Positions 25,857 through 34,585 of a stretch of DNA of 64,000 nucleotides are shown one piece after another (within the stretch, counting starts at the first letter, position 1; each line of letters opens with the position of its first letter). The position numbers were made by a program, and so were the translations under genes. The notes beneath the pieces were generated by a model. That model was not told where the DNA came from. It saw only the letters and a list, made by a program, of their open reading frames with translations, and did no database searches. The DNA comes from CF-13 sp035279665 (GTDB lineage Bacteria; Chloroflexota; Dormibacteria; CF-121), in contig DATEHI010000152.1 in NCBI GenBank assembly GCA_035279665.1, positions 62,001 to 126,000 of the forward strand. Reading direction: 5' to 3'.

Positions 25857-26457
25857 TCTTGATCGAGGTCGCTTCGAGGACATTGGCCACGTGTTCGCAC
25901 TGGTCCATCGTGGTCTCGAGGAGGTCGTAGAGATCCTTCCATTTGACGAGGTCGGTGGGGCTTGCGCCGTCCGTGAAGAGTTGGGCGAGCGCCTCCCGGG
26001 TGATGCGGTCACCCTCGTTCTCGAGGGTATGGATGGCGAGTCGATGCGGCCCCAAATTCTTGAAGCCCTCGAGGCCAGTCACCGCCTGCTCCAGCTCTTT
26101 TCCCGCCTTGGCCAGCACCTCGCCCATTCGGCGGGCGGACGGGGTGATCTCCTTCACCCGGTAGAGGTCGATCTTGTCTGAGATCTCCTCGGCGAGGTCG
26201 ACGACCTCGTCCAACGATGACGCGAGCGAGTAGATATCTTCGCGTTCGAACGGCGTTACGAACGTCTGGTTAATCAGGTTATAGATCTCGTGGGTCACGT
26301 CATCGCATTCGTGTTCGAGCTCGCGTAGGCGCGGGTGCCTGGTCTGACCCTCCAGCAAACCGTTGCGAAGCTGCTCCAGAGACTCATTGACAAGCTCTCC
26401 CTGTTTTTTAAACAGGGCGTAAAACCGCCGCTCCTGGGGTACCAGGCTCAACCTCAT
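25849..26457 (-). CDS. DUF47 family PhoU-like Pit accessory protein
   Basis: A 202-residue all-helical protein (MRLSLVPQERRFYALFKKQ...) of the DUF47/UPF0111 family, which is structurally related to PhoU and typically encoded with PiT transporters. It is thought to modulate Pit activity. The start at 26457 is set by GGAGGT 6 nt upstream; an earlier in-frame start at 26493 lacks this. Translation is coupled to the transporter by an 8-bp overlap. A self-complementary stretch at 26399-26417 (CCTGTTT/AAACAGG) lies within its coding sequence. Confidence 0.93.
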   Translation of the reverse strand: MRLSLVPQERRFYALFKKQGELVNESLEQLRNGLLEGQTRHPRLRELEHECDDVTHEIYNLINQTFVTPFEREDIYSLASSLDEVVDLAEEISDKIDLYRVKEITPSARRMGEVLAKAGKELEQAVTGLEGFKNLGPHRLAIHTLENEGDRITREALAQLFTDGASPTDLVKWKDLYDLLETTMDQCEHVANVLEATSIKNA

Positions 26458-26523
26458 GACCGCACCTCCGGTACTGTGGACGCCCCCTGACAACCTTAAA
26501 GGACAGACCCACGACCCCCGATC

Positions 26524-26552
26524 GTTAACCTTCCGCGTGCCGAACGTTTACC
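26524..26552 (+). promoter_or_regulatory. Candidate Pho box between pit/DUF47 and phoR
   Basis: GTTAACC (26524-26530) and GTTTACC (26546-26552) lie exactly 22 bp apart, with a weaker GCGTGCC at the intermediate 11-bp position. The 11-mers starting at the two outer sites match at 8 of 11 positions. Repeats read toward the kinase gene. Confidence 0.6.
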
Positions 26553-26672
26553 TTTGCGGCGCAGGCTGTAGGGACCGCTAACGTAGTCCCACCGCCGCTC
26601 CGAGGCTCTCCCCCTGCCGGAGCGGCTTTTGCTTGTCGAGCGCGGTTCGATCGTCTGCTAGATTCGGCCGGA

Positions 26673-27764
26673 ATGCCCCGGTTCTGGCGACGGCGACCCA
26701 CAAGCGGCGAGCACTCCCCAAGGCCTGTTCCCGTCACGCCGACCGATAGCGCCCCGGGGCGCCCAATGCTGACCGAAATCGTCGACCATGTTGAGGAGGC
26801 CCTTCTTCTGCTGAGCGGGACTCAGGTCCGCTGGCTCAATCCAGCGGCGCGGATGATGTTCGCCGCCCATGAGCACCCGGTCGGCCGTCCGCTGGTGGAG
26901 GTTGTCCGAGACCATCGAATCGACGCGCTGGCACTTCGAGCCCACGAGTCGGGACTTGAACAGGCGGCCGAGGTTGAGCTGCCGGCGTCGGGCCGGATGT
27001 TGCAGGTCCGCGCGGTTCCCCTTGCGGACGGAGACATCGGCCTCCTTGCGCGGGATATCACACGACTCCGATACCTGGAGACGGTTCGGCAGCAGTTCGT
27101 GGCGAATCTCTCACACGAGATCAGGACGCCCCTTGCCGGCCTCGACCTCGCGGCCCAAACGCTCTCCGCCCAGCTGCCCGCGGAGGGAGACACCCGGCTC
27201 TTTATCGACCGCATCAGCCAGGAGGCGCAGCGCCTTGCCGACATCCTTTTCAACTTGAATCAGCTCGCCGCACTCGACGCGGAGGAGATCTCCGTGGAAC
27301 AAACCCCGTTCGCGGTGGATGCCCTGCTCAGATCGCTCATTGATCGATACCAGGCAAGGGCATCGGCTGGCGGCCTGGTTCTGCGTGTCGAGACCTCGGC
27401 CGATAGTCTCACGGCGCTCGGCGACCGGGCGAAGGTGGACCAGGCGCTACAAAATATCGTCGACAATGCGCTCAAGTTCACCCGCGCGGGAGAGGTGGTC
27501 CTGACGGCCGGCTTAGCGCACGACCGGGTGGAGATCGCCATACGGGACACCGGCCCCGGGATTCCTCCTCGCGATCTTTCCCGCATCTTCGAGCGCTTCT
27601 ACAAAGTCGACCGTTCGAGAGGCGGCCTGCCGGGCAGCGGCCTGGGCCTGTCGATTGCCCGTCATCTGGTTGAGCTCCAGGGGGGCACGATCGTGGCTGA
27701 GAGCAACCCTGGCGCCGGAACGGAGGTTCGGGTGCGCCTTCCTCGAGCGTTAATCTCGCCTTAA
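26673..27764 (+). CDS. phoR: PhoR-like sensor histidine kinase without membrane segments
   Basis: A 363-residue kinase: PAS domain (about 30-130), HisKA with F-V-A-N-L-S-H-E-I-R-T-P (His near 157), and HATPase with N-box DNALKF, D-T-G-P-G-I and GSGLGLSIA. Unlike most PhoR proteins it has no transmembrane helix, so it is predicted to be cytosolic. Its position immediately before pstS, with phoU and phoB after pstB, makes it the probable partner of the regulator at 32316-33056. Its stop codon lies inside the pstS Pho box. The symbol is assigned from context. Confidence 0.85.
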   Translation: MPRFWRRRPTSGEHSPRPVPVTPTDSAPGRPMLTEIVDHVEEALLLLSGTQVRWLNPAARMMFAAHEHPVGRPLVEVVRDHRIDALALRAHESGLEQAAEVELPASGRMLQVRAVPLADGDIGLLARDITRLRYLETVRQQFVANLSHEIRTPLAGLDLAAQTLSAQLPAEGDTRLFIDRISQEAQRLADILFNLNQLAALDAEEISVEQTPFAVDALLRSLIDRYQARASAGGLVLRVETSADSLTALGDRAKVDQALQNIVDNALKFTRAGEVVLTAGLAHDRVEIAIRDTGPGIPPRDLSRIFERFYKVDRSRGGLPGSGLGLSIARHLVELQGGTIVAESNPGAGTEVRVRLPRALISP

Positions 27765-27777
27765 CCATCGGCGCTCC
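27738..27777 (+). promoter_or_regulatory. Candidate Pho box upstream of pstS
   Basis: GTTAATC (27749-27755) and CTTAACC (27760-27766) are the core. Flanking weaker heptamers CTTCCTC (27738) and GCGCTCC (27771) keep the same 11-bp register. The array covers the phoR stop and lies 83 bp before the pstS start. Confidence 0.65.
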
Positions 27778-27859
27778 CGCCCATAAAGAGCGAGGGCTAG
27801 CCTCGTTGATGAGTCCAACGGGTCATGTGACCTGCTCGTCAAGGAGGAAAAACACAAAG

Positions 27860-28969
27860 ATGAGACGCGCTCCACTCGGTGCTGTAGCGGGCGCCCTCCT
27901 ATTGTTTGCCGCATGCGGAGGTACCCCCACCGGCACCAATCCGTCGACTGGCGGGGCCGGAATGCCGACGCCGCCCGCCGCCCAGTTGACGGGTGCCGGC
28001 GCCACGTTCCCGCAGCCGTTCTACGATGCGGCTCGCTTTGCCTACAACAAGAAGTTCAGCCAGGTCACGGTCAACTACGGTGGCGGCGGTTCGGGCGCCG
28101 GCATCTCGCAGCTGACGAAGAAGGTTGTGGACTTCGGTGCCAGCGACGTCCCGCTGAAAGCGTCGGAGGCGGCGGCCATGGGCGGCAGCGATAAGGTTGT
28201 CCAGATCGCCAGCACGCTCGGAACGGAATCGCTCGCATACAATCTGGATGGCGTCGCGGACGGCCAGCTCAAGCTCACGCCCGACACCATTGCCGGGATC
28301 TTCCTGGGCAAGATCACGAAATGGAATGACCCGGCGCTCGCGGCCGACAACAGCGGCGTCAGTCTGCCGAACCAGGACATCCGCGTCGTCCATCGGTCCG
28401 ATGGCAGCGGCACGACCTACATCTTCACCGACTACCTCTCCAATGTCAGCGCGGATTGGAAGGCCAAGACGGGCGGTCCCGGGAAATCCATCAGCTGGCC
28501 CGTCGGCGACGGCGCGCAGGGGAACGCGGGCGTCGCTACCAGGATCACGCAGACTCCCGGCGCCATCGGCTACGTCGAGCTCGCCTACGTCCTGCAGACC
28601 AAGATGAAGCAAGCGGCCCTGAAGAACCGGGATGGGAACTTCGTCATCCCGAGCGCCGCCGGCGCGACTGCCGCGGCCAAGGCATTTGCCGGATCGACGC
28701 CGACCAATTTTTCCATCGTCAACGCCGCCGGCAAAGACAGCGCCCCGATCAGCGGCTACAGCTGGATCATCGTCTATAAAGACCAGGCGGACAAGACCAA
28801 GGGCACGGCCCTGGTGGACTTCCTCTACTGGCTGGTCACACCCGAGGGCCAGCAGTACGCCGTCAATCTGCACTACGCCGCCCTGCCCAGCGATATGGTG
28901 TCGTTCGATACTTCGGCGCTGAAGACCGTCACGTCGGGAGGAAGCGCCCTCCTCAGCGTTTCTTCCTAA
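27860..28969 (+). CDS. pstS: Phosphate ABC transporter substrate-binding lipoprotein
   Basis: A 369-residue phosphate-binding protein. The signal peptide ends in L-F-A-A-C (lipobox), followed by a Thr/Pro linker and then the PstS fold: TGAGATFPQP, a phosphate-contacting VDFGASD, and RSDGSGTTYIF. ATG 27860 is chosen because it starts the signal peptide (MRRAPLG) and AAGGAGG lies 12 nt upstream. First gene of pstSCAB-phoU-phoB; a candidate Pho box lies upstream. Confidence 0.96.
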   Translation: MRRAPLGAVAGALLLFAACGGTPTGTNPSTGGAGMPTPPAAQLTGAGATFPQPFYDAARFAYNKKFSQVTVNYGGGGSGAGISQLTKKVVDFGASDVPLKASEAAAMGGSDKVVQIASTLGTESLAYNLDGVADGQLKLTPDTIAGIFLGKITKWNDPALAADNSGVSLPNQDIRVVHRSDGSGTTYIFTDYLSNVSADWKAKTGGPGKSISWPVGDGAQGNAGVATRITQTPGAIGYVELAYVLQTKMKQAALKNRDGNFVIPSAAGATAAAKAFAGSTPTNFSIVNAAGKDSAPISGYSWIIVYKDQADKTKGTALVDFLYWLVTPEGQQYAVNLHYAALPSDMVSFDTSALKTVTSGGSALLSVSS

Positions 28970-28976
28970 CGACCGA

Positions 28977-29960
28977 ATGAGCACGGGGACCGCCGAGCGG
29001 GTCGCCCCACCGCCGCTGGTCGGCACGAGCCGCCGGCGGCGGTTCATTTCCGGCGACCGCGTCTTCGAGGTGATTGCCTACGGCGCGGCTGGCCTCATCC
29101 TGCTCATCGCCGTCGTTTTCGTCATTTCCCTCTTCATCCCCGCTCTCCCGGCCATCACCAAATTCGGGCTCGCCTTCTTTATCAGCCGAACCTGGGATCC
29201 GGTGCGAACCCAGTTCGGCGCCCTGCCCGCGATCTATGGCACGCTGGTCACCTCGGCGATCGCGTTGGTGATCGCCTTCCCGATCGGTCTGGGCGCCGCG
29301 CTCTTTCTGGCCGAGGACGCCCGTCTGCGCTTCCTCCGCGGCCCGCTGTCCTTCGCGATCGAGCTGCTGGCGGGCATCCCCAGCGTTGTCATCGGCTTGT
29401 GGGCGTTCTTCGTTCTCACGCCGTTGATGCGTGACAACGTGGATCCATTTCTCAACCACACGCTCGGCTTTCTCCCGTTTTTCCAGGGTACTGCCAGCGG
29501 CTACGGGTTCCTCACGGCCGGCGTTGTGCTCGCCATCATGGTGCTCCCGATCATGATCGCGCTCTCCCGCGACGTCATCCGGGCCGTCCCGCGGGGGCTC
29601 CGGGAGGCCAGCCTGGCCCTGGGCGCGACCAACGCCGAAACGATCTGGGCGGTGATCCTGCCGTACGCGCGGGTGGGGATCACCGGGGCGGTCCTACTGT
29701 CCCTGGGTCGTGCCCTCGGTGAAACCATCGCGGTCACCATGGTGATCGGCAACCGGCCCCAGATCAGTACCTCCCTGTTCGCCTCGGGGTACACCCTGCC
29801 GAGCGTAATTGCCAACGAATTCACGGAAGCGGTTGGCGATGTGTATCTCGGGTCACTCTTTTATCTCGGCGTAGTCCTGGTCCTGATCACGATCGCCGTC
29901 AACGTGGTGGCCCGATTGTTGGTCTGGCGGTTCGCCGGGTCGGAGACCACCGCGCCATGA
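28977..29960 (+). CDS. pstC: Phosphate ABC transporter permease PstC
   Basis: A 327-residue inner-membrane permease with six helices in the core and an N-terminal cytoplasmic arm. The EAA-like loop reads LREASLALGATNAETIW. It starts 7 bp after pstS and overlaps pstA by 4 bp (ATGA), so the permeases are coupled. With PstA it forms the channel for high-affinity phosphate uptake. Confidence 0.95.
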   Translation: MSTGTAERVAPPPLVGTSRRRRFISGDRVFEVIAYGAAGLILLIAVVFVISLFIPALPAITKFGLAFFISRTWDPVRTQFGALPAIYGTLVTSAIALVIAFPIGLGAALFLAEDARLRFLRGPLSFAIELLAGIPSVVIGLWAFFVLTPLMRDNVDPFLNHTLGFLPFFQGTASGYGFLTAGVVLAIMVLPIMIALSRDVIRAVPRGLREASLALGATNAETIWAVILPYARVGITGAVLLSLGRALGETIAVTMVIGNRPQISTSLFASGYTLPSVIANEFTEAVGDVYLGSLFYLGVVLVLITIAVNVVARLLVWRFAGSETTAP

Positions 29961-30796
29961 GCCATCCGTTGATCCGTACCCTGGTCGATCGGCTTGTCGG
30001 CGGACTCGTGGTGCTATGCGTCAGCGTAGCCGCCATCCCAGCCCTGGTCCTGTTTCTTTTCGTCCTGATCAACGGTCTACCGGGGCTGCTGACACCCGGC
30101 TTCTTCACCGATCCGCCCTACCCGCAGGGCGTTCCTGGTGGCGGGGTCGCCAATGCCATCATCGGCACCCTCGAGATCGTCGGGATCGGCTCGCTGCTGG
30201 CAGTCCCCGTCGGCGCCCTGATCGGTATCTTCCTCTCCGAGTACGGGCGCAACCGCGCCGGGAATACCGTCCGTTTCATCAGCGACGTCTTCACCGGGCT
30301 GCCGTCGATTGCCTTCGGGATCTTCGGCTACACGGTCGTCGTGCTGACCACCCATCATTTTTCGGCGCTGTCGGCGTCGATCGCGCTGGCGGTGCTCATG
30401 TTGCCGGTGATCCTTCGGGCCACGGAGACTGCCCTTGTGCTCGTCCCTAATTCCCTCCGCGAGGCGGGCCTGGCTCTCGGAGCGCCCCGCTGGCGGGTGA
30501 CCCTCGAGATCGTCGTGCCGGCAGCCCTTGGTGGGATCGTCACCGGAGCCCTGCTGGCGATGGCGCGCGCCGCCGGAGAGACCGCGCCACTCCTCTTCAC
30601 GGCGTTCGGCAACGACATCATCCAGACGAACCCCCTGCAGCCGATGGGCGCGCTGTCGCTCACCATCTTCAGGAATGCGCTCGTCCCCTACCCCAACCTG
30701 CAGCAGCAGGCCTGGGGTGCCGCGCTGCTTCTCGTCGCTCTCGTCGCCGCCACCAACATCCTGGCCCGGATCTACGTCCGCCGGATTCAGCGCTGA
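29957..30796 (+). CDS. pstA: Phosphate ABC transporter permease PstA
   Basis: A 279-residue permease with six helices and the EAA loop LREAGLALGAPRWRVTLE, plus RAAGETAPLLFTAFG, typical of PstA. The start overlaps the pstC stop. It pairs with PstC and the ATPase encoded 18 bp downstream. Confidence 0.95.
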   Translation: MSHPLIRTLVDRLVGGLVVLCVSVAAIPALVLFLFVLINGLPGLLTPGFFTDPPYPQGVPGGGVANAIIGTLEIVGIGSLLAVPVGALIGIFLSEYGRNRAGNTVRFISDVFTGLPSIAFGIFGYTVVVLTTHHFSALSASIALAVLMLPVILRATETALVLVPNSLREAGLALGAPRWRVTLEIVVPAALGGIVTGALLAMARAAGETAPLLFTAFGNDIIQTNPLQPMGALSLTIFRNALVPYPNLQQQAWGAALLLVALVAATNILARIYVRRIQR

Positions 30797-30814
30797 GGCC
30801 CGCCAGTTGGGAGA

Positions 30815-31642
30815 ATGATCGCAGCCGCAACCATGCAAACTGAAGTCGCGCCGCCCCCTGTGCAGGATAGCGACGCCGAGATCAAGCTCGACGCCCGCCA
30901 CGTCAACTTCTGGTATGGCGATTTCCAGGCGCTCGATCAGGCGTCGCTGGCGGTCCAGGCGCGCAAGATCACGGCGCTGATCGGCCCCTCCGGTTGCGGC
31001 AAGACGACCTTCCTGCGCGTCTTCAACCGCATGCATGACCTGGTCCCCGGCGCCCGGGCCACCGGAGAGGTACTTCTTGATGGCCACAACGTGCTCTCGC
31101 CGGAGACCGACGTCATCAACCTGCGTCGCCAGGTGGGCATGCTCTTCCAGCGTGCGAACCCCTTCCCGAAGTCGATCTACGACAACGTCGCCTACGGCCC
31201 ACACATCCTCGGCTGGTCGAAACAGCAGACCAACCAGATCGTCGAGGAGAGCTTGAAGGACACCGGGCTGTGGGACGAGGTCAAGGACCGGCTACGCCGG
31301 TCCGCCCTCAACCTCTCGGGCGGCCAGCAACAGCGGCTTTGCCTGGCGCGCGCGCTGGCGGTCAAGCCCGAGGTGATCCTGATGGACGAGCCCGCCTCGG
31401 CGCTGGATCCGATCGCGACACTTCGTATCGAAGAACTCATGCAAGAACTCAAGAAGCGGTATACGATCGTGATCGTGACGCACAACATGCAGCAGGCTTC
31501 TCGCGTCTCCGATTTCACGGCGTTCATGCTGATGAACCCGAAACGGGCGGGAGAGGTGATCGAGTTCGGGCCGACTGACGATATCTTCAACCGCCCCAAG
31601 GACGGCCGCACCGAGGATTACATTACCGGCCGCTTCGGGTAA
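30815..31642 (+). CDS. pstB: Phosphate ABC transporter ATP-binding protein
   Basis: A 275-residue ATPase with Walker A GPSGCGKTTFLR, LSGGQQQRLCLARAL, Walker B VILMDEPASALDP, and the PstB-typical FQRANPFPKSIYDNVAYG. It has an approximately 25-residue N-terminal leader and an alternative ATG at 30833. It drives phosphate import and, with PhoU and PhoR, normally takes part in phosphate signalling. Confidence 0.96.
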   Translation: MIAAATMQTEVAPPPVQDSDAEIKLDARHVNFWYGDFQALDQASLAVQARKITALIGPSGCGKTTFLRVFNRMHDLVPGARATGEVLLDGHNVLSPETDVINLRRQVGMLFQRANPFPKSIYDNVAYGPHILGWSKQQTNQIVEESLKDTGLWDEVKDRLRRSALNLSGGQQQRLCLARALAVKPEVILMDEPASALDPIATLRIEELMQELKKRYTIVIVTHNMQQASRVSDFTAFMLMNPKRAGEVIEFGPTDDIFNRPKDGRTEDYITGRFG

Positions 31643-31653
31643 GGACCAGCATC

Positions 31654-32313
31654 GTGGCCACCACCCGGACTCTTTTCGATCACGAGCTTGCCGAGCTGAA
31701 GTCGGGCGTCGTCCGCATGGGCAGCATGGTCGAGCAGGCGATCGCTGAGTCGATGCGCGCCCTGGTCGATCGCAACAATGCGCTCGCCCGCGAGGTGATC
31801 GCCCGCGACCAGGAGGTCAACGAGCTCCATCGGCAACTGCGGGAGCGGGCCTTCATGATCATGGCCACCCAGCAGCCGGTGGCCCGCGACCTGCGCCTGA
31901 TCGTCAGCTTTCAGCACATGGTGCTCGAGCTGGAGCGGATGGGTGACCATGCCGTCGGCATCGCACGAGCGGCTCTCCGCCTCAACGACATGCCGCAGCT
32001 CAAGCCCTACATCGACCTGCCGAAGATGGCCGAGCTCACGGAGTCGCAGGTGCACGACATCCTGGGCGCCGTCATCGAGGCCGACCAGGATCGGGCACGC
32101 CTCATCGCCGAGCGCGACGACGAGGTCGACGCGCTCTATCACAAGATCTGGGACGAGTTGGTCGGCTTCATGGTCGAGGATCCGGCCAACGTGCAACGCG
32201 CGGCCATCTTGCTCTTCCTCGCGAAGGACTTGGAGCGGATCGCCGACCGGGTGACCAACATCGCCGAAGACGTCGTCTTCCTGCACACGGGACGGATCGT
32301 GGAGCTCAGCTGA
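31654..32313 (+). CDS. phoU: Phosphate signalling complex protein PhoU
   Basis: A 219-residue all-alpha protein of two three-helix bundles with the metal-binding E/D-x-x-x-D patterns (LERMGDHAVGIA, LERIADRVTNIAED). It begins with GTG 11 bp after pstB. PhoU holds PhoR in its inhibitory state when phosphate is plentiful and limits Pst activity. Placed between pstB and phoB, it closes the sensory loop in this operon. Confidence 0.95.
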   Translation: MATTRTLFDHELAELKSGVVRMGSMVEQAIAESMRALVDRNNALAREVIARDQEVNELHRQLRERAFMIMATQQPVARDLRLIVSFQHMVLELERMGDHAVGIARAALRLNDMPQLKPYIDLPKMAELTESQVHDILGAVIEADQDRARLIAERDDEVDALYHKIWDELVGFMVEDPANVQRAAILLFLAKDLERIADRVTNIAEDVVFLHTGRIVELS

Positions 32314-32315
32314 GC

Positions 32316-33056
32316 ATGCCCAAGCGCATCCTTGTCGTCGAGGATGACGCGACCATCCGGGACACGCTGACCTTCAACCTCAAGAAAGAGGGCTACGCTG
32401 TGACCGTCGCGCAGGACGGCGCGGACGGGGTGGCCAAGGCCCGTAGCTCGCGCCCGGACCTCATCCTGCTGGACCTGATGCTGCCCGAGCTGAACGGGCT
32501 CGAAGTGTGCCGCATCCTCCGTCAGGAGGGCAATGTACCGATCATCATGCTGACCGCCAAGGAGAGCGAAGTCGACAAGGTGATCGGGTTGCAGCTGGGC
32601 GCCGACGACTACATCACGAAGCCGTTCTCGCTACGTGAGCTGTTTGCCCGGATGACCGCGGTGCTGCGCCGCAGCGAGCAGCGCGACGTTCGTCCCGAGG
32701 TCGAGGAGGACCGGCTCGGCCGGCTGCGCATCGACCGGGCAGGACGGCGGGCAATGGTCGACGACAACGAGCTGAAGCTGACGCCCAAGGAGTGGGAATT
32801 GCTCGCCTACCTGGTGCGCCGCCCGGGCCGCGTCTTTACGCGTGAAATCCTGCTCGAGCAGGTCTGGGGCTACAACTACCTCGGCGACCGCAAGACGGTC
32901 GACGTCCATATCCGCTGGCTGCGGGAGAAGCTAGGGCGTTTCGGGAAGCTGGGTTTCGAGATCGTCACCGTGCGCGGCGCCGGCTACCGGCTCGATCCCG
33001 TGCGCGAGCCGGCCAGCGAGGGTGAGCGCGCGACAGGAGCCGGCAGCCCCGCCTGA
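32316..33056 (+). CDS. phoB: OmpR/PhoB-family response regulator
   Basis: A 246-residue regulator. The receiver has D in L-L-D-L-M-L-P, the conserved K in T-K-P-F-S, and acidic residues V-E-D-D near the start. The winged-helix effector domain ends V-R-G-A-G-Y-R-L. It starts 2 bp after phoU. From context it is the Pho regulator that would bind the 11-bp repeat boxes at 20144, 26524 and 27749. The orthologue could equally be called phoP or regX3. Confidence 0.93.
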   Translation: MPKRILVVEDDATIRDTLTFNLKKEGYAVTVAQDGADGVAKARSSRPDLILLDLMLPELNGLEVCRILRQEGNVPIIMLTAKESEVDKVIGLQLGADDYITKPFSLRELFARMTAVLRRSEQRDVRPEVEEDRLGRLRIDRAGRRAMVDDNELKLTPKEWELLAYLVRRPGRVFTREILLEQVWGYNYLGDRKTVDVHIRWLREKLGRFGKLGFEIVTVRGAGYRLDPVREPASEGERATGAGSPA

Positions 33057-33098
33057 ATCGCCGGGGAGGGAACCAGGCCGCCACCGGCGCGGTATTGA

Positions 33099-33117
33099 GG
33101 GTGCACGGACGGCACCC
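33099..33117 (+). terminator. Hairpin between phoB and cupredoxin gene
   Basis: GGGTGC, loop of seven, GCACCC. No T-run follows. It could attenuate read-through from the pst-pho operon or sit in the leader of the cupredoxin gene. Confidence 0.35.
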
Positions 33118-33147
33118 CCTCATGGCCGCCGTCAAAGGAGGCGCCTC

Positions 33148-33675
33148 ATGCGACGTCCGCTCATCGCCCTGGCTCTACCGATCATTGCGGGCGTTTTGCT
33201 GGTTGTCGGCGCCAGGCCCGCGCTCGCCGGCGGCGGTTGCCACGGGCCGGATACGCAGGCCGCCGGCACGACCGTCGAGCTCATCGCCATGTGCTTCACC
33301 CCGAGCATCCTGTACGTCCAGCCGGGCGATACCGTCACCTGGCGCAACCAGGACGGCATGCCCCACGTCGTCGCCGGCTCCTTCGGCAGCTGGGGCAGTC
33401 CAACCAACCTCGCGGCGGGGGCAACCACAGCCCATCGCTTCGCGACGGCGGGAATCTACGCGTACAGCTGCCCTTTGCACTACGGCATGAACGCGGTCGT
33501 GATTGTCGGCGATGGCAAGTCGACGGTGCCGCTGGCACGGAGCCAGCCGGCGGCGGCGATCACAACCGCGCCCGCTCAGCCGGGGACCGATCCCTGGCCC
33601 CTGCTGGCGCTGACGGCCGCCGTGCTCGGCGTCGGCGTGGGCTTTGGTCTCGGGCGACACCGGCGAAGCCAGTAG
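33148..33675 (+). CDS. Membrane-anchored cupredoxin (plastocyanin-like) protein
   Basis: A 175-residue exported protein with signal peptide MRRPLIALALPIIAG and cleavage near A-L-A. Its blue-copper domain has D-G-M-P-H-V-V and the type-1 copper loop S-C-P-L-H-Y-G-M. A C-terminal transmembrane helix (PWPLLALTAAVLGVGVG) is followed by basic residues. The ATG at 33148 has AAAGGAGG 6 nt upstream. It is probably an extracytoplasmic electron carrier or copper-handling protein. It follows phoB by 91 bp and may or may not be Pho-regulated. Confidence 0.88.
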   Translation: MRRPLIALALPIIAGVLLVVGARPALAGGGCHGPDTQAAGTTVELIAMCFTPSILYVQPGDTVTWRNQDGMPHVVAGSFGSWGSPTNLAAGATTAHRFATAGIYAYSCPLHYGMNAVVIVGDGKSTVPLARSQPAAAITTAPAQPGTDPWPLLALTAAVLGVGVGFGLGRHRRSQ

Positions 33676-33679
33676 CGCT

Positions 33680-34261
33680 TCAGGCTTGCGCGGGCGTGAT
33701 CCACTTCGGCACGTTGACCGGCTTGTAAGAGGCGAACCGGTCGAGGAGAGCCTCGGGGTCGTTCGCCGTCAGTACCAGCGCGCGATTTTCCGGCCGGAGG
33801 AATCCTGCGGATACGGCGCCGTCGAACAGCGCCAGCAGCGGGTTGAAGTATTCGTCCACGTCGAGCAATCCGCAGGGCTTGTGGTGTAGCCCAAGCTGTG
33901 CCCAGGTAACGACTTCGCAGAATTCCTCGAGCGTGCCATAGCCACCCGGCAACCCGATAAAACCATCCGCCAGTTCGACCATCAGCGCCTTGCGTTCGTG
34001 CATCGACCCCACCACCCGCAGGTCGCTGAGCCCGGCATGCGCGATCTCGCGCTCGAGGAGCGCCTGCGGGATGACGCCGATGACCTCGCCGTGGTGCTGC
34101 AGCATCGCATCGGCGAGCACGCCCATCAGTCCGACCCGGGCGCCGCCATAGACGAGGCCGAATCCACGGCGCGCGAGCGCCCGAGCCAGGTCCACGGCCG
34201 CCTGGCGGAAGGCGGGTTGATTGCCCACGCTCGATCCGCAGAACACCCCGATGCGGCTCAC
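33680..34261 (-). CDS. LOG family protein (nucleotide 5'-monophosphate phosphoribohydrolase)
   Basis: A 193-residue Rossmann-fold protein starting with GTG (SRIGVFCGSS). It carries the LOG signature P-G-G-Y-G-T-L-E-E and the upstream Y-G-G-A-R-V-G-L-M-G, with the paired catalytic R and E (SMHERKALM). Family members cleave the N-glycosidic bond of purine or cytokinin monophosphates. It is convergent with the cupredoxin gene. No linked pathway is visible nearby. Confidence 0.92.
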   Translation of the reverse strand: MSRIGVFCGSSVGNQPAFRQAAVDLARALARRGFGLVYGGARVGLMGVLADAMLQHHGEVIGVIPQALLEREIAHAGLSDLRVVGSMHERKALMVELADGFIGLPGGYGTLEEFCEVVTWAQLGLHHKPCGLLDVDEYFNPLLALFDGAVSAGFLRPENRALVLTANDPEALLDRFASYKPVNVPKWITPAQA

Positions 34262-34585
34262 GACGCTATTCTGGTGCCCCGCGCCCTACAACTGATGGAT
34301 TTGGCCCTCCTCCGAGTGCCGGATGACGTCGCGTCCCGCCGGCGATATCCTCGTCCTGCAAACCGCTCGGGTTGACCTCTCCGCCGACAACTGCGCGGAC
34401 GTTCCATCGGGCAGTGTCGAATCCAAGCAGGGGACGCAAGCAGCCCGGAGCAAGTACCTGGTCGGCGGATGGTGAAGGTCGTGGCGATAAGTCGAGGAAG
34501 CAAAGTCCCCCCTCCACAACCTCGCGCGCTGCCTCACCACCGCCGGCCGTAACCCGGCCGTGACGCCGCCGCCACCCGGCCGACC
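34262..34585. other. 324-bp non-coding gap upstream of the NarL-type kinase
   Basis: Only short frames of uneven codon use are present. A CGGCCGT direct repeat (CGGCCGTAACCCGGCCGTGA) lies near 34547-34566, just before the kinase start. No clear -35/-10 pair or structured RNA is recognised. Confidence 0.4.

Noticed and set aside
26399..26417. Palindrome CCTGTTT...AAACAGG as a terminator or operator
   Set aside because: It is inside the DUF47 coding sequence, encoding a conserved FKKQG stretch, so selection on the protein explains it adequately.
34266..34517. Minus-strand 83-codon frame between LOG gene and kinase as a gene
   Set aside because: No ribosome binding site, no domain features, and no family-like sequence; treated as non-coding.
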